64,000 nt of DNA from DASQUK01 sp963756425 (lineage in GTDB: Bacteria > Actinomycetota > Acidimicrobiia > Acidimicrobiales > VFJN01): contig CAVWNW010000015.1 of the NCBI GenBank assembly GCA_963756425.1, positions 62,001 through 126,000 of the forward strand, given 5' to 3'. How positions within the stretch are numbered: the stretch's first letter is position 1; every line of letters begins with the position of its first letter. Positions 33,867 through 43,356 of this stretch are shown here, piece after piece. The notes beneath the pieces were generated by a model, which worked only from the letters and a program-made list of their open reading frames with translations, ran no database searches and was not told the DNA's origin. Made by a program: the position numbers and the translations under genes.

Positions 33867-34435
33867 GCCTCCGGCCCCCGCCCCCGACCGGAGTCGGGTG
33901 CGAGGGCTGCACGGGCTTGGCTGACGAGGACCCGCACGGTGGCGGGACGAATTCGCATGATCTCGGCGGCCTCGTCCGTGGCGCAATCGAGTAGTTCGGT
34001 TAGGACGACAGCTTCACGTTGACGGGGTGTGAGGGTGGCCAGCGCGCGGGCGACGCTGTCGCGGTCCGTCGCCACATCGGCCGGTTCGGGGCTGGATGCA
34101 TGTGCGGGGTGCAGGAAGGTGTGGTCGACCAAGCGGCGGGCGGAACGCATCGTCCGACGCGTGGCACTGCGCCGGGCATTGAAGGCGGTCCGGAACAGGT
34201 AACCCGCCGGATCGTCGAGCCTGCCGACCCGACCCCAGCGCTCCCAGACCTTGCAGAACGCCAGCTGAGCCAGGTCCTCGGCCTCGTGACGATCGCTCGT
34301 CAGCACGTAAAGAGCGCGAAACAGCCGCCGCTCGTTGGCCATGTAGAAGGCCTCGAACGACAGGGCTGGCCGAACGCCGATCGTGATCGGCGCCGGCTCG
34401 GAGACGCGCTCATGAGCCACGGACAGGACCAACAC
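33863..34435 (-). CDS. ECF-type RNA polymerase sigma factor
   Basis: A 190-aa protein with region 2 (LFRALYVLTSDRHEAEDLAQ, then LAFCKVWERW) and region 4 (LATLTPRQREAVVLTELLDC, then TVRVLVSQARAAL). There is no region 1 or 3, defining the extracytoplasmic-function class. It is encoded with a membrane partner directly downstream. The first start (34435) is a GTG with a weak GGGGC upstream; a GTG 15 nt later is possible. The regulon is unknown. Confidence 0.87.
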   Translation of the reverse strand: MLVLSVAHERVSEPAPITIGVRPALSFEAFYMANERRLFRALYVLTSDRHEAEDLAQLAFCKVWERWGRVGRLDDPAGYLFRTAFNARRSATRRTMRSARRLVDHTFLHPAHASSPEPADVATDRDSVARALATLTPRQREAVVLTELLDCATDEAAEIMRIRPATVRVLVSQARAALAPDSGRGRGPEA

Positions 34436-34546
34436 TGCCCCAAGAACGCCCGAGAGGCACGCGCCGTGTAGAGGTTTGTGGAAATTTTCTCGTTCGGCCC
34501 CTCAAGGGGGAGGAGCAGCGCCGCAGGGCGGGTCGCGGAACGGGCG

Positions 34547-35125
34547 TCAGCGCTTGGCGGTCTTCCGCGCGGTCGTCTTGCGGGCGGTCGTCTTGCGGGC
34601 GGTCGTCTTGCGGGCCGGTGCCTTGCGGGCCGGTGCCTTGCGCGTCGTCGCCCGCTTGGTCGTCGACTTCTTCGCCGTGGACTTCTTGGCGGTCGACTTC
34701 TTGGCCGTCGACTTGCGGGCGCCGGTCTTGGCCCCACCGGTCGACTTCTTGGCAGTCGACTTCTTGGCAGTCGACTTCTTGGCGGTCGACTTCTTGGCCG
34801 CTGCGGGTGCCGGCGGCCACACACCCCGCTCGAGCCTGGGTGCGAGGCTCGTCTTCACGACCGCATCCTTGAAGCCCTTGAGCGGCGTGATGCGCGCCTT
34901 CTTGGACGCCTTGATCCGCACCGGCTCCTGGGTCTGTGGATTGCGGCCCATCCACGCGGGGCGGTCGACCTTGACGAACTTGGCGAAGCCCGAGATCGAC
35001 ACCGGCTCGCCCTTGGACACCACAGCGGTGACCACTTGGGTGAAGCCCAGCAAAACCGAGTCGACTTGCCTGCGCTCGACCCCGGTCTGTGTGGAAACGG
35101 CTAACACGAGATCACGACGGTTCAC
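34547..35125 (-). CDS. HU-family nucleoid protein with long lysine/threonine-rich tail
   Basis: Residues 1-95 form an HU domain: NRRDLVLAVSTQTGVERRQV, GEPVSISGFAKFVKVDR and the DNA-embracing arm RNPQTQEPVRIKASKKA, with the invariant Pro in NPQTQ. Residues 105-192 are repeats of AKKST, ARKTT and ARKAP, the histone-H1-like tail seen in actinobacterial HupB/Hlp. It binds and compacts DNA. The start is the GTG at 35125, with AGGAGG upstream; the open frame continues to 35182 but has no other start with a ribosome-binding site. The arm loop reads RPAWMGRNPQTQEP, somewhat unlike the classical RxxRxGRNP. Confidence 0.92.
   Translation of the reverse strand: MNRRDLVLAVSTQTGVERRQVDSVLLGFTQVVTAVVSKGEPVSISGFAKFVKVDRPAWMGRNPQTQEPVRIKASKKARITPLKGFKDAVVKTSLAPRLERGVWPPAPAAAKKSTAKKSTAKKSTAKKSTGGAKTGARKSTAKKSTAKKSTAKKSTTKRATTRKAPARKAPARKTTARKTTARKTTARKTAKR
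34550..34800. repeat. Tandem coding repeats in the HU tail
   Basis: The 15-nt unit encoding A-K-K-S-T (plus-strand form GTCGACTTCTTGGC with variants) occurs in two runs (three copies or more each), separated by a GGAKTGARKST linker, then a 15-nt unit encoding R-K-T-T-A occurs several times. Such tracts expand and contract readily and are prone to assembly collapse. Confidence 0.85.
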
Positions 35126-35398
35126 GGTTCCTCCTAGGTCCGGATCGCGTTGCTCAGTTTCCTCAACGCGGACCCGCGACACGCGGATACCCCCGTATTC
35201 TTACGAGTTTTCTCGCCGAGCGCATCATCCGGGTGTGAGAACCCTTGTGATTGCCGGGTTTTCGCGGGTACCAGGCCCACGCGGTTCGATGGCGAGGGCC
35301 GGCGGAGGGTTCCCCATGTCGCGGGCGGTCACACGCCATTGAGGTCGAAATAGGTAGCAGATCCGCGGGTTTTTGTAGCACCCACGGACCGGAGCACA
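35126..35398. other. Gene-free spacer between HU and the DUF3048 gene
   Basis: This 273-bp stretch is more AT-rich than its surroundings and codes for nothing I can support. It should hold the hup promoter: GTAAGAAT around 35196-35203 on the minus strand is a possible -10 region, but no convincing -35 box is spaced from it. No strong hairpin was found. Confidence 0.4.
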
Positions 35399-36628
35399 TC
35401 AGAACAGCGTCACACCACCGCGGCTGGGGAGCTCGATGAACGTCTGGCCGGGTGTCAGCTTGATCTCGGTTCGCCCGTCCGCCGCGATGAACTTGAGTCG
35501 ATCGGCAAGAGTCGGTCGAACCCAGGTACCGCCGATGGCGTGGCCCTTCGTCAGGACCACCGCAGGGCCGTAGCCGGTCACGACGGCATGGGGCACGGAG
35601 CGGCCCAACTGGCCCGACAGGTCGTAGTTGATCTCGGCCACGACGACGTTCTGGGGTGCGATCTGGAGGCCCTCGGCAACCATGTGCGGCGTACCGCTCT
35701 GGCTTCGCCGCCAGGTCCCGTGGGCCGAATCCCACGTAAAGCGTGAGACTTCGGGTCCCCCGAAGCGGAGGGCGACGCCATTGACAGGCCGCGCGCCGGG
35801 TGCCAGTCGCTCGCCGGGGCTGCGGTACTGGAAGATCCGCTTCGGGGGTGGCGGCGTCTCCGGCGCCTTCTGATAGAGCTCGGGGGTCGAGGAGTAGAGG
35901 TTGTGAGGCGCGGCTCGCCCGCCATCACGACGGAACCCTTGACCGCTCACGTTGTTGCCGATGTCGACCACGTTGGCCGCGTGGAGCTGGGGAACGACAC
36001 CGGCATTCCCGCCCGAGGCCGCGAACAGCGGACGGCCGAACATCGGGATCAGCTCGAGGTCGCTCGTACGCATGGATCGGACCGGACCGACGACGCCCGC
36101 GTCCGTGGACTGGAACACCGCGGCGAGTCGGGTCAGGTTCCCCTCGACCGGCTCTTCCATCACGATGTCCGCCTGCCGTAGCCCCGACTGGGGCCGGGCC
36201 GCGGAGACGTTGTCGATCTTGACGATCAGGGCGGGCCGCGTGAACTCGCCCGCCACCCCGGTCAAGGGCGCCACCGGAGGCGGGGCCGTGGTCGTGGTCG
36301 TGGTCGGCACGGTCGTGGTCGTCGTGGGCACGGTCGTGGTCGTCGTCGTGGGCTCCGGGGAGGCCCCGCCGCCTCGGGTGGCGACGAAGACCACGAGGGG
36401 CAGGAGGACCAGGATGGCTGCGCCGCTGGCGGCTAGCCGCCAGCGCCGTGATCGCCCCGCAAGCCACGATCGGACGCGACCCGCAGCGGGCGAAGGCGGC
36501 GGCGCATCGAGCCTGCCAGCGAGCGGAGGCGGCGCATCAGGCGCTCCAGCAGTGATCGGGTGCGGTCGAGCATGGACATGGTCCCGGAAGGATGCCAGGC
36601 GGACGATGACGGCCGCCGATGTTGTCAC
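35399..36628 (-). CDS. DUF3048 (YerB-like) surface protein
   Basis: After a cytoplasmic Pro-rich N-terminus comes one membrane helix (ASGAAILVLLPLVVFVATRG), a Thr/Pro spacer of roughly 30 residues with long threonine runs, and then a domain of about 280 residues matching DUF3048: PALIVKIDNVSAARPQSGL, ADIVMEEPVEGNLTRLAAVF and VGPVRSMRTSDLELIPMF are its hallmark segments. The family function is unknown; proteins are exported. The N-terminus is uncertain: the frame is open to 36709, overlapping the divergent nitroreductase gene, and I chose the GTG at 36628 as a compromise. Confidence 0.78.
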   Translation of the reverse strand: MTTSAAVIVRLASFRDHVHARPHPITAGAPDAPPPLAGRLDAPPPSPAAGRVRSWLAGRSRRWRLAASGAAILVLLPLVVFVATRGGGASPEPTTTTTTVPTTTTTVPTTTTTTAPPPVAPLTGVAGEFTRPALIVKIDNVSAARPQSGLRQADIVMEEPVEGNLTRLAAVFQSTDAGVVGPVRSMRTSDLELIPMFGRPLFAASGGNAGVVPQLHAANVVDIGNNVSGQGFRRDGGRAAPHNLYSSTPELYQKAPETPPPPKRIFQYRSPGERLAPGARPVNGVALRFGGPEVSRFTWDSAHGTWRRSQSGTPHMVAEGLQIAPQNVVVAEINYDLSGQLGRSVPHAVVTGYGPAVVLTKGHAIGGTWVRPTLADRLKFIAADGRTEIKLTPGQTFIELPSRGGVTLF

Positions 36629-36686
36629 GCGGGAGACCACCAGCCGCGCACCCGGTGATGGGGGCGCCAGCGCGTCGCCTGCGGCG

Positions 36687-37151
36687 ATGCAGAATGGCGC
36701 TGTGCCCACCCACTACCGCGCCCCCGGCTGGTTCACCCGCAACGTCTTCAACCGCGCCGTCGCCTTCATGACCCGGCACGGCGTGAGTGTCCTCGGCTCC
36801 CGGGTCCTCGCCGTGCAGGGACGCACCAGCGGCAAATGGCGCACGACGCCGGTGAACCTGCTCGAACACGACGGGAAGCGGTACCTGGTGGCACCCCGCG
36901 GCGAGGCGCAATGGGTGCGCAACCTGCGGGTAGCCGGCAACGGACAGCTCCGGGTCGGTCGACGGGTGGAGGCGTTCCGCGCCCGCGAGTTGGACCCCGA
37001 CGAGAAGGTCCCCGTGCTGCGTGCCTACCTGCGGCGCTGGAAGTTCGAGGTCGGCGTGTTCTTCGACGGCACCGGGCCGACCTCCAGCGACGACGAGCTG
37101 CGCGCGATCGGGCCCCGCCACCCTGCGTTCGAGGTGCTGCCGCCCGTCTGA
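36687..37151 (+). CDS. Ddn-family F420-dependent nitroreductase-like protein
   Basis: A protein of about 154 aa with the deazaflavin-dependent nitroreductase layout: WFTRNVFNRAVAFMTRHG, VLAVQGRTSGKWRTTPVN (the F420 phosphate-binding loop), then YLVAPRGEAQWVRNLRVAGN, which is the core motif of the family. It would use coenzyme F420 to reduce quinones or other substrates. The ATG at 36687 and GTG at 36702 are both possible starts. It is divergent from the DUF3048 gene. Confidence 0.87.
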   Translation: MQNGAVPTHYRAPGWFTRNVFNRAVAFMTRHGVSVLGSRVLAVQGRTSGKWRTTPVNLLEHDGKRYLVAPRGEAQWVRNLRVAGNGQLRVGRRVEAFRARELDPDEKVPVLRAYLRRWKFEVGVFFDGTGPTSSDDELRAIGPRHPAFEVLPPV

Positions 37152-37180
37152 CCGGGCCGGCGTGACCGGGCAAGCCGGGG

Positions 37181-37696
37181 CTACGAGCCGCCCTCGACCT
37201 GGTCGCCCTCGTTGAAGAAGAAGGCGCCCTTCATGCCCTGGTCCTCGTGGAACCGGCAGTGGAAGGCGACCGCGCCCTCCTCCGGCAGGGTGATCGACAC
37301 CGACGACGAGTCGCCAGCGCTCAACTCCTCATCGACGCCGAGGGCGTCGCTCGTGAAGGTGTGCGTGGCGTTGCCTTCGTTGACGAGCTCGACGGTCACC
37401 TGCTCGCCCGGGGTGCCTCTGGCGAACGTGGGGGCGAAGTAGTTGTCGTCGAGCTCGAGCTCCAGCTCGTCGTCCTCGATCTCCCCCACGCCGTGATCGC
37501 TGACGGTGCCCTCGAGCGAGACCGGCGGCTGCCCACTGGCGGTGCCGCTGGCGCTGCCGCTCGCGGACCCCGACTCGGATCCGGATCCCGATTCCCCCCC
37601 GGACTCGCGGACGTCGGCACCGTCGTCGTCACCACACGACGCCAGCACCAGCACGAGCGCGACCACGGGCGCGACAAGACAGCTGAACTTCCTCAT
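37181..37696 (-). CDS. Cupredoxin-domain lipoprotein
   Basis: A 171-aa protein. The signal peptide ends in a lipobox (VLVLASCGDDD), followed by a Ser/Gly/Glu spacer with SGS repeats. The C-terminal 90 residues form a plastocyanin-like domain. Likely type 1 copper ligands are His in NATHTFTSD and Cys, His and Met in AFHCRFHEDQGMKG. It would act as an extracytoplasmic electron carrier or copper-binding protein; the partner is not obvious. It lies head-to-tail with the nitroreductase on the opposite strand. Confidence 0.85.
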   Translation of the reverse strand: MRKFSCLVAPVVALVLVLASCGDDDGADVRESGGESGSGSESGSASGSASGTASGQPPVSLEGTVSDHGVGEIEDDELELELDDNYFAPTFARGTPGEQVTVELVNEGNATHTFTSDALGVDEELSAGDSSSVSITLPEEGAVAFHCRFHEDQGMKGAFFFNEGDQVEGGS

Positions 37697-37743
37697 CGCC
37701 AGGGTCTACCACCCGGGCGAAGGATGGTTTTCGCGACGCCCCT

Positions 37744-38356
37744 CTAGTACGTGGTCGACGTGGACGAGCCCGGCGTGGACGTCGTCGTCGGTGATTCGTC
37801 GTTGACGTCGTCGTCGAGCTCGTTGCGTCGTCGACGTCGGTCGACGTGGACGTCGGCGGCGGCGTCTCGCAGCCCGAGACCCAGAACACCTTGTGCTTCA
37901 CGTCGGCGCCCTGGGACCCGTCGTTGTTGACCGTCAGCTTCACGTGCCAACCCTGCTGGGGGTGCGGCTCGAACCTGCAGCACGTGCCAGGTCGTAGGTC
38001 TCCGAGCGTCGAGCCGGCCTCGGATCCCCGCCACTGTTGTCGTCCTCGCCGATGAAGACGTCGTCCTCGAGGAGACCCGGCTTGCCCGTCGGCGGGTGCA
38101 CCTCGAAGTGACGTGCGAAGAAGTCGCCCTCGTCGAAGCCGTACCAGTCGATCTGGAAGATGCAGCCGACATGCGGCTCGTTGTCGGGATGGTCGTCGAA
38201 GGCACGCCGTCCACCTTGACAGTGCCGTTGTTCCCCGGCGGGTCGGCCGCCTGCCGGGCCGCCGAAGACCGCGGCGAGGACCACCCGGTGACTGCCGCCA
38301 GCGCGCCCAGCGCCAGCAGGCCGCCCTGGTGCGCCGCAGCGTGACAAGCGTTCCAT
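37744..38356 (-). pseudogene. Secreted hypothetical protein, frame broken at least twice
   Basis: The ATG at 38356 has AGGAGG 7 nt upstream and opens a signal-peptide-like stretch. The conserved-looking core then moves between frames: NNGTVKVDG, then DDHPDNEPHVGCIFQIDWYG with DEGDFFARHFEVHPPTGK and VFIGEDDNSGG, then EPHPQQGWHVKLTVNNDGSQ and KHKVFWVSGCE, and a Thr/Ser tail ending at 37744. The amino-acid sequence is continuous apart from the frame jumps. The function is unknown. It sits at the edge of the error-rich region, so it is probably intact in the organism. Confidence 0.62.
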
Positions 38357-38489
38357 CGCGCCACCTCCTGTCCCCGATGGATGACCAACGGTCTACCTGT
38401 CGATCCTTAACGAGCAGCTGAAACGCCACTGATCGGACCCGGTCGACCCGGTGGTACCGTCGCGCTAGGCGGCACAGCAGGAGGCGGGC

Positions 38490-41068
38490 ATGGGCGTCAG
38501 GCGGCGTTCGGCAATGCGGACCGGGCGTCTTCGCGCCCTGGTCGCGCTCACACGTCGCGGCGTCGTCGCTGGTGGTGGCGGGCACGCCAGAGCCGGCTGC
38601 CGCGGCGTCGTTGCCACCGGGCTTCCAGGAGGAGATCGTTTTCGCCGGGCTCACGCAGCCGACGGCGCTGCGGTTCTCGCCGGACGGTCGCGTCTTCGTG
38701 GCCGAAAAGAGCGGCCTCATCAAGGTCTTCGACAACCTGACGGACACGACGCCGACGGTCTTCGCCGACCTCCGGACGCAGGTCCACAACTTCTGGGATC
38801 GTGGCCTGCTCGGCGTGGCGCTGCCTCCGGACTTCCCGACGAACCCGTGGGTCTACGTCCTCTACACCTTCGATGCCGCCATCGGCGGGACCGCGCCGCG
38901 GTGGGGATCGGTGGGCGGCACGTCCGACGGCTGCCCGACGCCCCCGGGCGCGACCGCCGACGGCTGCGTGGTCGCCGGGTCGCCTCTCGCGGCTGCAGGC
39001 GTCGGGCAACACGATGGTCGGTTCCGAGCAGGTGCTCATCGAGGACTGGTGCCAGCAGTACCCGAGCCACTCGATCGGCAGCCTGGCCTTCGGGGCGGAC
39101 GGCGCGCTCTACGTGAGCGGCGGCGACGGCGCCAGCTTCAACTTCGTCGACTACGGCCAGGACGGCTCGCCCGTCAACCCGTGCGGCGACCCACCGGGAG
39201 GCGTCGGTGGGTCGATGGCGCCACCCGACGGCCGAGGGCGGGGCCCTCCGGAGCCAGGACGTGCGCACGCCCGAGCGACCCCGCCGGCCTCAACGGCGCC
39301 ATCCTGCGTGTCGACCCCGCCACCGGCGCCGGGCTCCCCGACAACCCGATGGCGTCGAGCACGCGATCCCAACGCCCGCCGGATCGTCGGCTACGGCCTG
39401 CGCAACCCGTTCCGGATCACCACCCGCCCCGGGACCAACGAGGTCTGGATCGGTGACGTCGGCTGGAGCGACTGGGAGGAGATCAACCGCCTCGTAAGCC
39501 CCGACCGCGGCACCAGTCGACAACTTCGGCTGGCCGTGTTACGAGGGCGACGGCCGACAGGGCGGCTACGACGCCGCGAACCTCGACGTCTGCGAGAACC
39601 TCTACGCGGCCGGCACCGGGGCGGTCGTGGCGCCGTACTTCCGGTACCACCACAACGACCTGGTGCTGCCCAACGATGTGTGCCCGAAGGGTGGCTCATC
39701 GGTGGCGGGCACCTCGTTCGCCTTCGCGAGCGGGGGCTCATACCCGGCCGAGTACCGGGGCGCGCTTGTTCTTCGCCGACTACACCCGCCGGTGCATCTG
39801 GGCGATCCCGACCGGCGCCGACGGGCTCCCCGACCTCTCCAAGCGCCGCACGTTCGTCGGCTGGCGCCGCCCAGCCCGTCGACCTCGCAGATCGGGCCCG
39901 GTGGCGACCTGTTCTACGTGGACCTCGGCGGCACCGTCCGGCGCATCCGCTACTTCAACCAGAACCAACCGCCGATCGCCGTCGCCACCGCAAACCCGAC
40001 GAGCGGGGCCGCGCCCCTTGACGGTCGCGTTCGACGGCAGCGCGTCGAGCGATCCCGACGGCGACGCGCTCACCTACGCGTGGGACCTCGACGGTGATGG
40101 CGCATTCGACGACGGCACCTCTGCCGACCGCCAGCTTCACCTACACGCAGCCGGGCACGCGTACCGCCACCCTCCGGGTGACCGACCCATCGGGCGCGAC
40201 CGGCACGTCGTCGGTGACGATCTCGGCGGGCAACACGCCGCCGACGGCGGTGATCGACACGCCGGCGGCGCGGCACGACCTGGAAGGTCGGCGACACGAT
40301 CAGCTTCTCCGGCCACGCCACCGACCAGCAGACAGGGCACGCTCGGCGGCGTCCGCGCTCACGTGGTCGCTCGTGCTGCAGCATTGCCCGTCGACCTGCC
40401 ACGAGCACCCGCTCCAGACGTTCGCGGGCACGGCGAGCGGCAGCTTCGTGGCGCCGGACCACGAGTACCCGTCCCACCTGGAACTGCGGCTGACGGCCAC
40501 CGACCCCGGCGGCTTGAGCCAGCACGACGAGCCGCCGACTCGACCCGCAGACCGTGGATCTCACGTTCGGATCGAGCCCGGCAGGGCTGACACTGGCCGT
40601 CGGGTCCACCAGCCAGCCGGCGCCGTTCACCCGGACGGCGATCCTGGGATCGACGCTTTCGGTCAGCGCACCGTCGCCACAGGCGATCGGGGGGACCGCC
40701 TACGAGTTCGACAGCTGGTCGGACGGTGGCGCGGCAGACGCACAACATCGTCGCGAACGCGGCCGGGTCGTACGTCGCCACCTACCGGGTCCGGCTCGGC
40801 GGGCCAGTCATCACTCAGGTCGCCGCCCGGCCCGGCCCGGGACGGGTCACGATCACGTGGACTACGGACGTCCCCGCCGACAGCCAGGTGCAGTACGGGC
40901 GCGACAACGGCCTACGGCAGCGCCACACCCCTCGATCGCACCCTGGTCACCAGCCACTCCATGATCATCACCGGCCTCTCCCGCAAGGCGTCGTACTTGT
41001 TCCAGGTCCTGAGCCGAGACGGCGTCGGGAACCTGTCGTCCGCCACGGGCAGCTTCAGCACGAAGTAG
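38490..41068 (+). pseudogene. Exported PQQ-dependent sugar dehydrogenase-like protein with PKD and Fn3-like domains (many one-base insertions)
   Basis: ATG at 38490 follows AGGAGG and a signal peptide (ending SSLVVAGTPEPAAAA when one base is removed). The propeller reads FQEEIVFAGLTQPTALRFSP, RVFVAEKSGLIKVFD, GLLGVALPPDFPTNPWVYV, IVGYGLRNPFRITTRPGTNE and IGDVGWSDWEEINRL, all signatures of glucose/sorbosone dehydrogenases. A PKD domain follows (VAFDGSASSDPDGDALTYAW), then LSWSLVL-type and Fn3-like segments (RVTITWTTDVPADSQVQYG). Sequence is coherent but changes frame about 17 times; removing 17 single bases from the 2579-nt interval gives 854 codons. It would oxidise sugars in the cell envelope with PQQ. 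Confidence 0.8.
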
Positions 41069-41153
41069 CGGGCCGGCCGGCGGGAGCCCGTCACGAGATT
41101 TCCGCCCCGGGCGTCACCTGCCGGACGATCGCGGCGATCACGCCTGTGAGCTC

Positions 41154-41738
41154 ATGGGGCAGCGAGACCGGTTCGGCGGACAGTTCGACGCGGTGCTACG
41201 CGCCGCGGCACGCAGGCGCGCCCTGGGCGCTGGAATGCATCTTCACCTCCCTCGCCCCGGTGGTGACCGGCTATCTGCGCGTCGCAGGGCAGCGTGGAGC
41301 CCGAAGATCTGACCAGCGAGGTCTTCGTGGCGGTCCTTCGCAACCTCGGTGACTTCCGCGGTGACGAAGCGGGCTTTCGGTCGTGGGTGTTCACGATCGC
41401 CCACCGCCGGCTGCTCGACGAACGCCGCCGGCGTGCCCGCCGGCCGCCGCCCGAGCACCTGGCCGACGCTCCGGAGATCGCCGCGGCCGAGCTCACGGCG
41501 CCCGAGGACGTCGAGACTGCCATCGACCGATCTCTCGGGGCCGAGCGGGTCCGGTTCCTGTGCGAGCAGCTGGTGCCGGGTCAGCGAGACGTCTTGTTGC
41601 TGCGTCTGCTGGGCGACCTCAGCATCGAGCAGGTCGCCCAGGCCCTGGGAAAGTCGACCGGGCGCCGTCAAGGCCCTCCAACGACGTGGGCTGCTCGCCA
41701 TCGGCAGGCTCCTGGAACGCGAGGGTGTACCCCTGTGA
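41154..41738 (+). pseudogene. ECF sigma factor with three one-base insertions
   Basis: From the ATG at 41154 the reading is MGQRDRFGGQFDAVL, then APWALECIFTSLAPVVTGYL, then VEPEDLTSEVFVAVLRNLGD (region 2) with FRSWVFTIAHRRLLDERRRR. Region 4 reads LVPGQRDVLLLRLLGDLSIE and ALGKSTG-AVKALQRRGLLA. Extra bases near 41207, 41290 and 41666 break it; the 585-nt interval minus three is exactly 194 codons. The stop overlaps the next gene's GTG. It is a group 4 sigma factor of unknown regulon, the second in this window. Confidence 0.78.
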
Positions 41739-42518
41739 CCAGGTCCGGCGATCACGAACCCGAGATGTCGCTCACCTGGCTGCTCGACGACGAGACGAGC
41801 GAGGCGATCATGAGGTTCGACGAAGAGGTCGACCCCCGCCTCGAGCGTCTCGTCACGTTCGCCCACCAGCTTCGCGAGCTGGGCCACGGGCCATCACCGC
41901 CGGCGTCGCCGGCATTGCGGGCGCTGATCGCCTCGGGGGGCGGGCGCGGACACGATCCCGCTCGCAGGCGACGTCGAGGCGCAGCACGTGCACGTGGCCG
42001 ACAACCGCAAGTCCGCCAGCCTCGGGTTCGCGGCCAAGTTGGGCTTGGGCACGGCCGCCGCGGCCCTCAGCATGACTGGTGCCGCCGCGGCCGGGGTTCT
42101 GCCCGATCAGGCCAACGATGCTGTACGCCACGCCGTCGAAGTCGTCACGCCGGTCGAGTTCACCAAGCCGTCGCACGAGCACCCGACGAACTTCGGCCAA
42201 CGAGTGTCGAGAGATGCCACAGGTGCCAGCGACGGCGTCAACGGTGTCGACGGCGACGTGATCTCCGACGAGGCCCCCGGTGCGGCGCACCGGCGGGTCA
42301 ATCCCGGCCAGCCTCAGGGCAACGGGCGCGGCCAGGGGCCCGACTCTTCCTCTCGAGCCGACCCACCCGGCCAAGAGCGCCCTCCGCATGACGGAACCAA
42401 GGGCACGCCCGAGGCGAAGCCAGCGAGTCCCTCCGCCACGGCCGGCAATGGCGCCGACGGGGATGGACGAGGCGACGAGGAAACTAGATCAACGAAGCTC
42501 AGCCCACCACTTCAGTAG
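41735..42518 (+). pseudogene. Putative membrane-associated partner of the second ECF sigma factor (one insertion)
   Basis: GTG at 41735 overlaps the sigma stop. The first part reads MSLTWLLDDETSEAIMRFDE with VDPRLERLVTFAHQLREL. After a G-run near 41940 the frame changes and continues AAKLGLGTAAAALSMTGAAA, one hydrophobic helix, then ANDAVRHAVEVVTPVEF and a Gly/Pro/Asp-rich tail. Removing one base gives 261 codons. Similar short proteins accompany sigma genes in actinobacteria; an anti-sigma or signalling role is inferred from coupling. No metal-binding anti-sigma motif is visible. Confidence 0.62.
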
Positions 42519-42544
42519 CCTGCCAGCAGCTGGGCAGCACCACG

Positions 42545-43207
42545 ATGAGCGAGGTCAACTGGTGGATGGATGCCGGCCGCCGCTGGCACCAGGGCATGCC
42601 CCCGCCGGATTGGTGGCAGGCCGGAGATGGGCGCTGGCATCCCCGCGCGCCCGACAACATGACGGAGGAATTGACCGTCAGCCCACCCGCGGCCGGTGTA
42701 CACGTCCCCGTGAGCGGGGCGGCAAAGGTATGGCACACCTACCGGGGTTGGCCACGCTGGGCGCGCCTCACCGGTCCGATCGCGGTCTCGGTACTCGTCG
42801 TCGGAGTGCTGGGCGCCGCGGCCACCGGGGGTCTCCGCGAGCGTGACGATGGGACCGCTGCAACCGCGCGAGCCACGGTGACGAAGCAACCAGGGACCAG
42901 CGCCCCCTCGTCGCCGGGCGCCGCGACCCCGGCACCGACGGTCGGCGCCTCCACGACAACGTCGGCTATTCGCGACAGCACCACCCCACCCCGGTCCGAT
43001 CCCACCACGACCACGGTCGCAACCACTCCGGCACCTCGTGCCCCAACGGCCGCCGACCCGTCGACCAACGGCATTCATCGGGGTGCCTCCTGCTCACCCG
43101 AGGGTGCGACGGCGTTCACGGGTGACGGCACGTCGATGGTTTGCACCGCGCAGAAGTGTCACGGGGCGCCGTTCAGCGAGCCCCGGTGGCGTCGAGCGAA
43201 CTGCTGA
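42545..43207 (+). CDS. Single-pass membrane protein with tryptophan-rich N-terminal motif
   Basis: A 220-aa protein. The cytoplasmic N-terminus has two linked aromatic motifs, NWWMDAGRRWHQGMPPPDWW and QAGDGRWHPRAP, like the short Trp-rich domains seen in actinobacterial membrane proteins. One helix (GPIAVSVLVVGVLGAAATGG) follows, then a Thr/Pro/Ser-rich spacer of about 80 residues and a C-terminal segment with two or three Cys (GASCSPEGATAFTGDGTSMV, then CTAQKCHG) and SEPRWRRANC. The Cys-rich end is probably outside the membrane and disulfide-bonded. Function unknown. It follows the ECF unit by 26 nt and may be co-transcribed. Confidence 0.68.
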   Translation: MSEVNWWMDAGRRWHQGMPPPDWWQAGDGRWHPRAPDNMTEELTVSPPAAGVHVPVSGAAKVWHTYRGWPRWARLTGPIAVSVLVVGVLGAAATGGLRERDDGTAATARATVTKQPGTSAPSSPGAATPAPTVGASTTTSAIRDSTTPPRSDPTTTTVATTPAPRAPTAADPSTNGIHRGASCSPEGATAFTGDGTSMVCTAQKCHGAPFSEPRWRRANC

Positions 43208-43356
43208 CGTCCTTGACGACCAGCTGAAGCCGCAGCCCCAAGAGCGCCCCGGAGGGCCGTGTCAGCCGGTGCGAAACCGAGGTCACCTGAGGCGACGATC
43301 GCTCGGGTGCACCCCTGGACGCCCCTTCGGCGATCGCTGTTGCGTCGGAGAGGCCG

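Noticed and set aside
34550..34800. Regular short repeats as a CRISPR array
   Set aside because: The units are contiguous in-frame codons of the HU tail with no unique spacers.
43208..43356. Possible riboswitch before the response regulator
   Set aside because: Several short stems can be drawn, but no conserved aptamer core of c-di-GMP, c-di-AMP or cobalamin type is recognisable.
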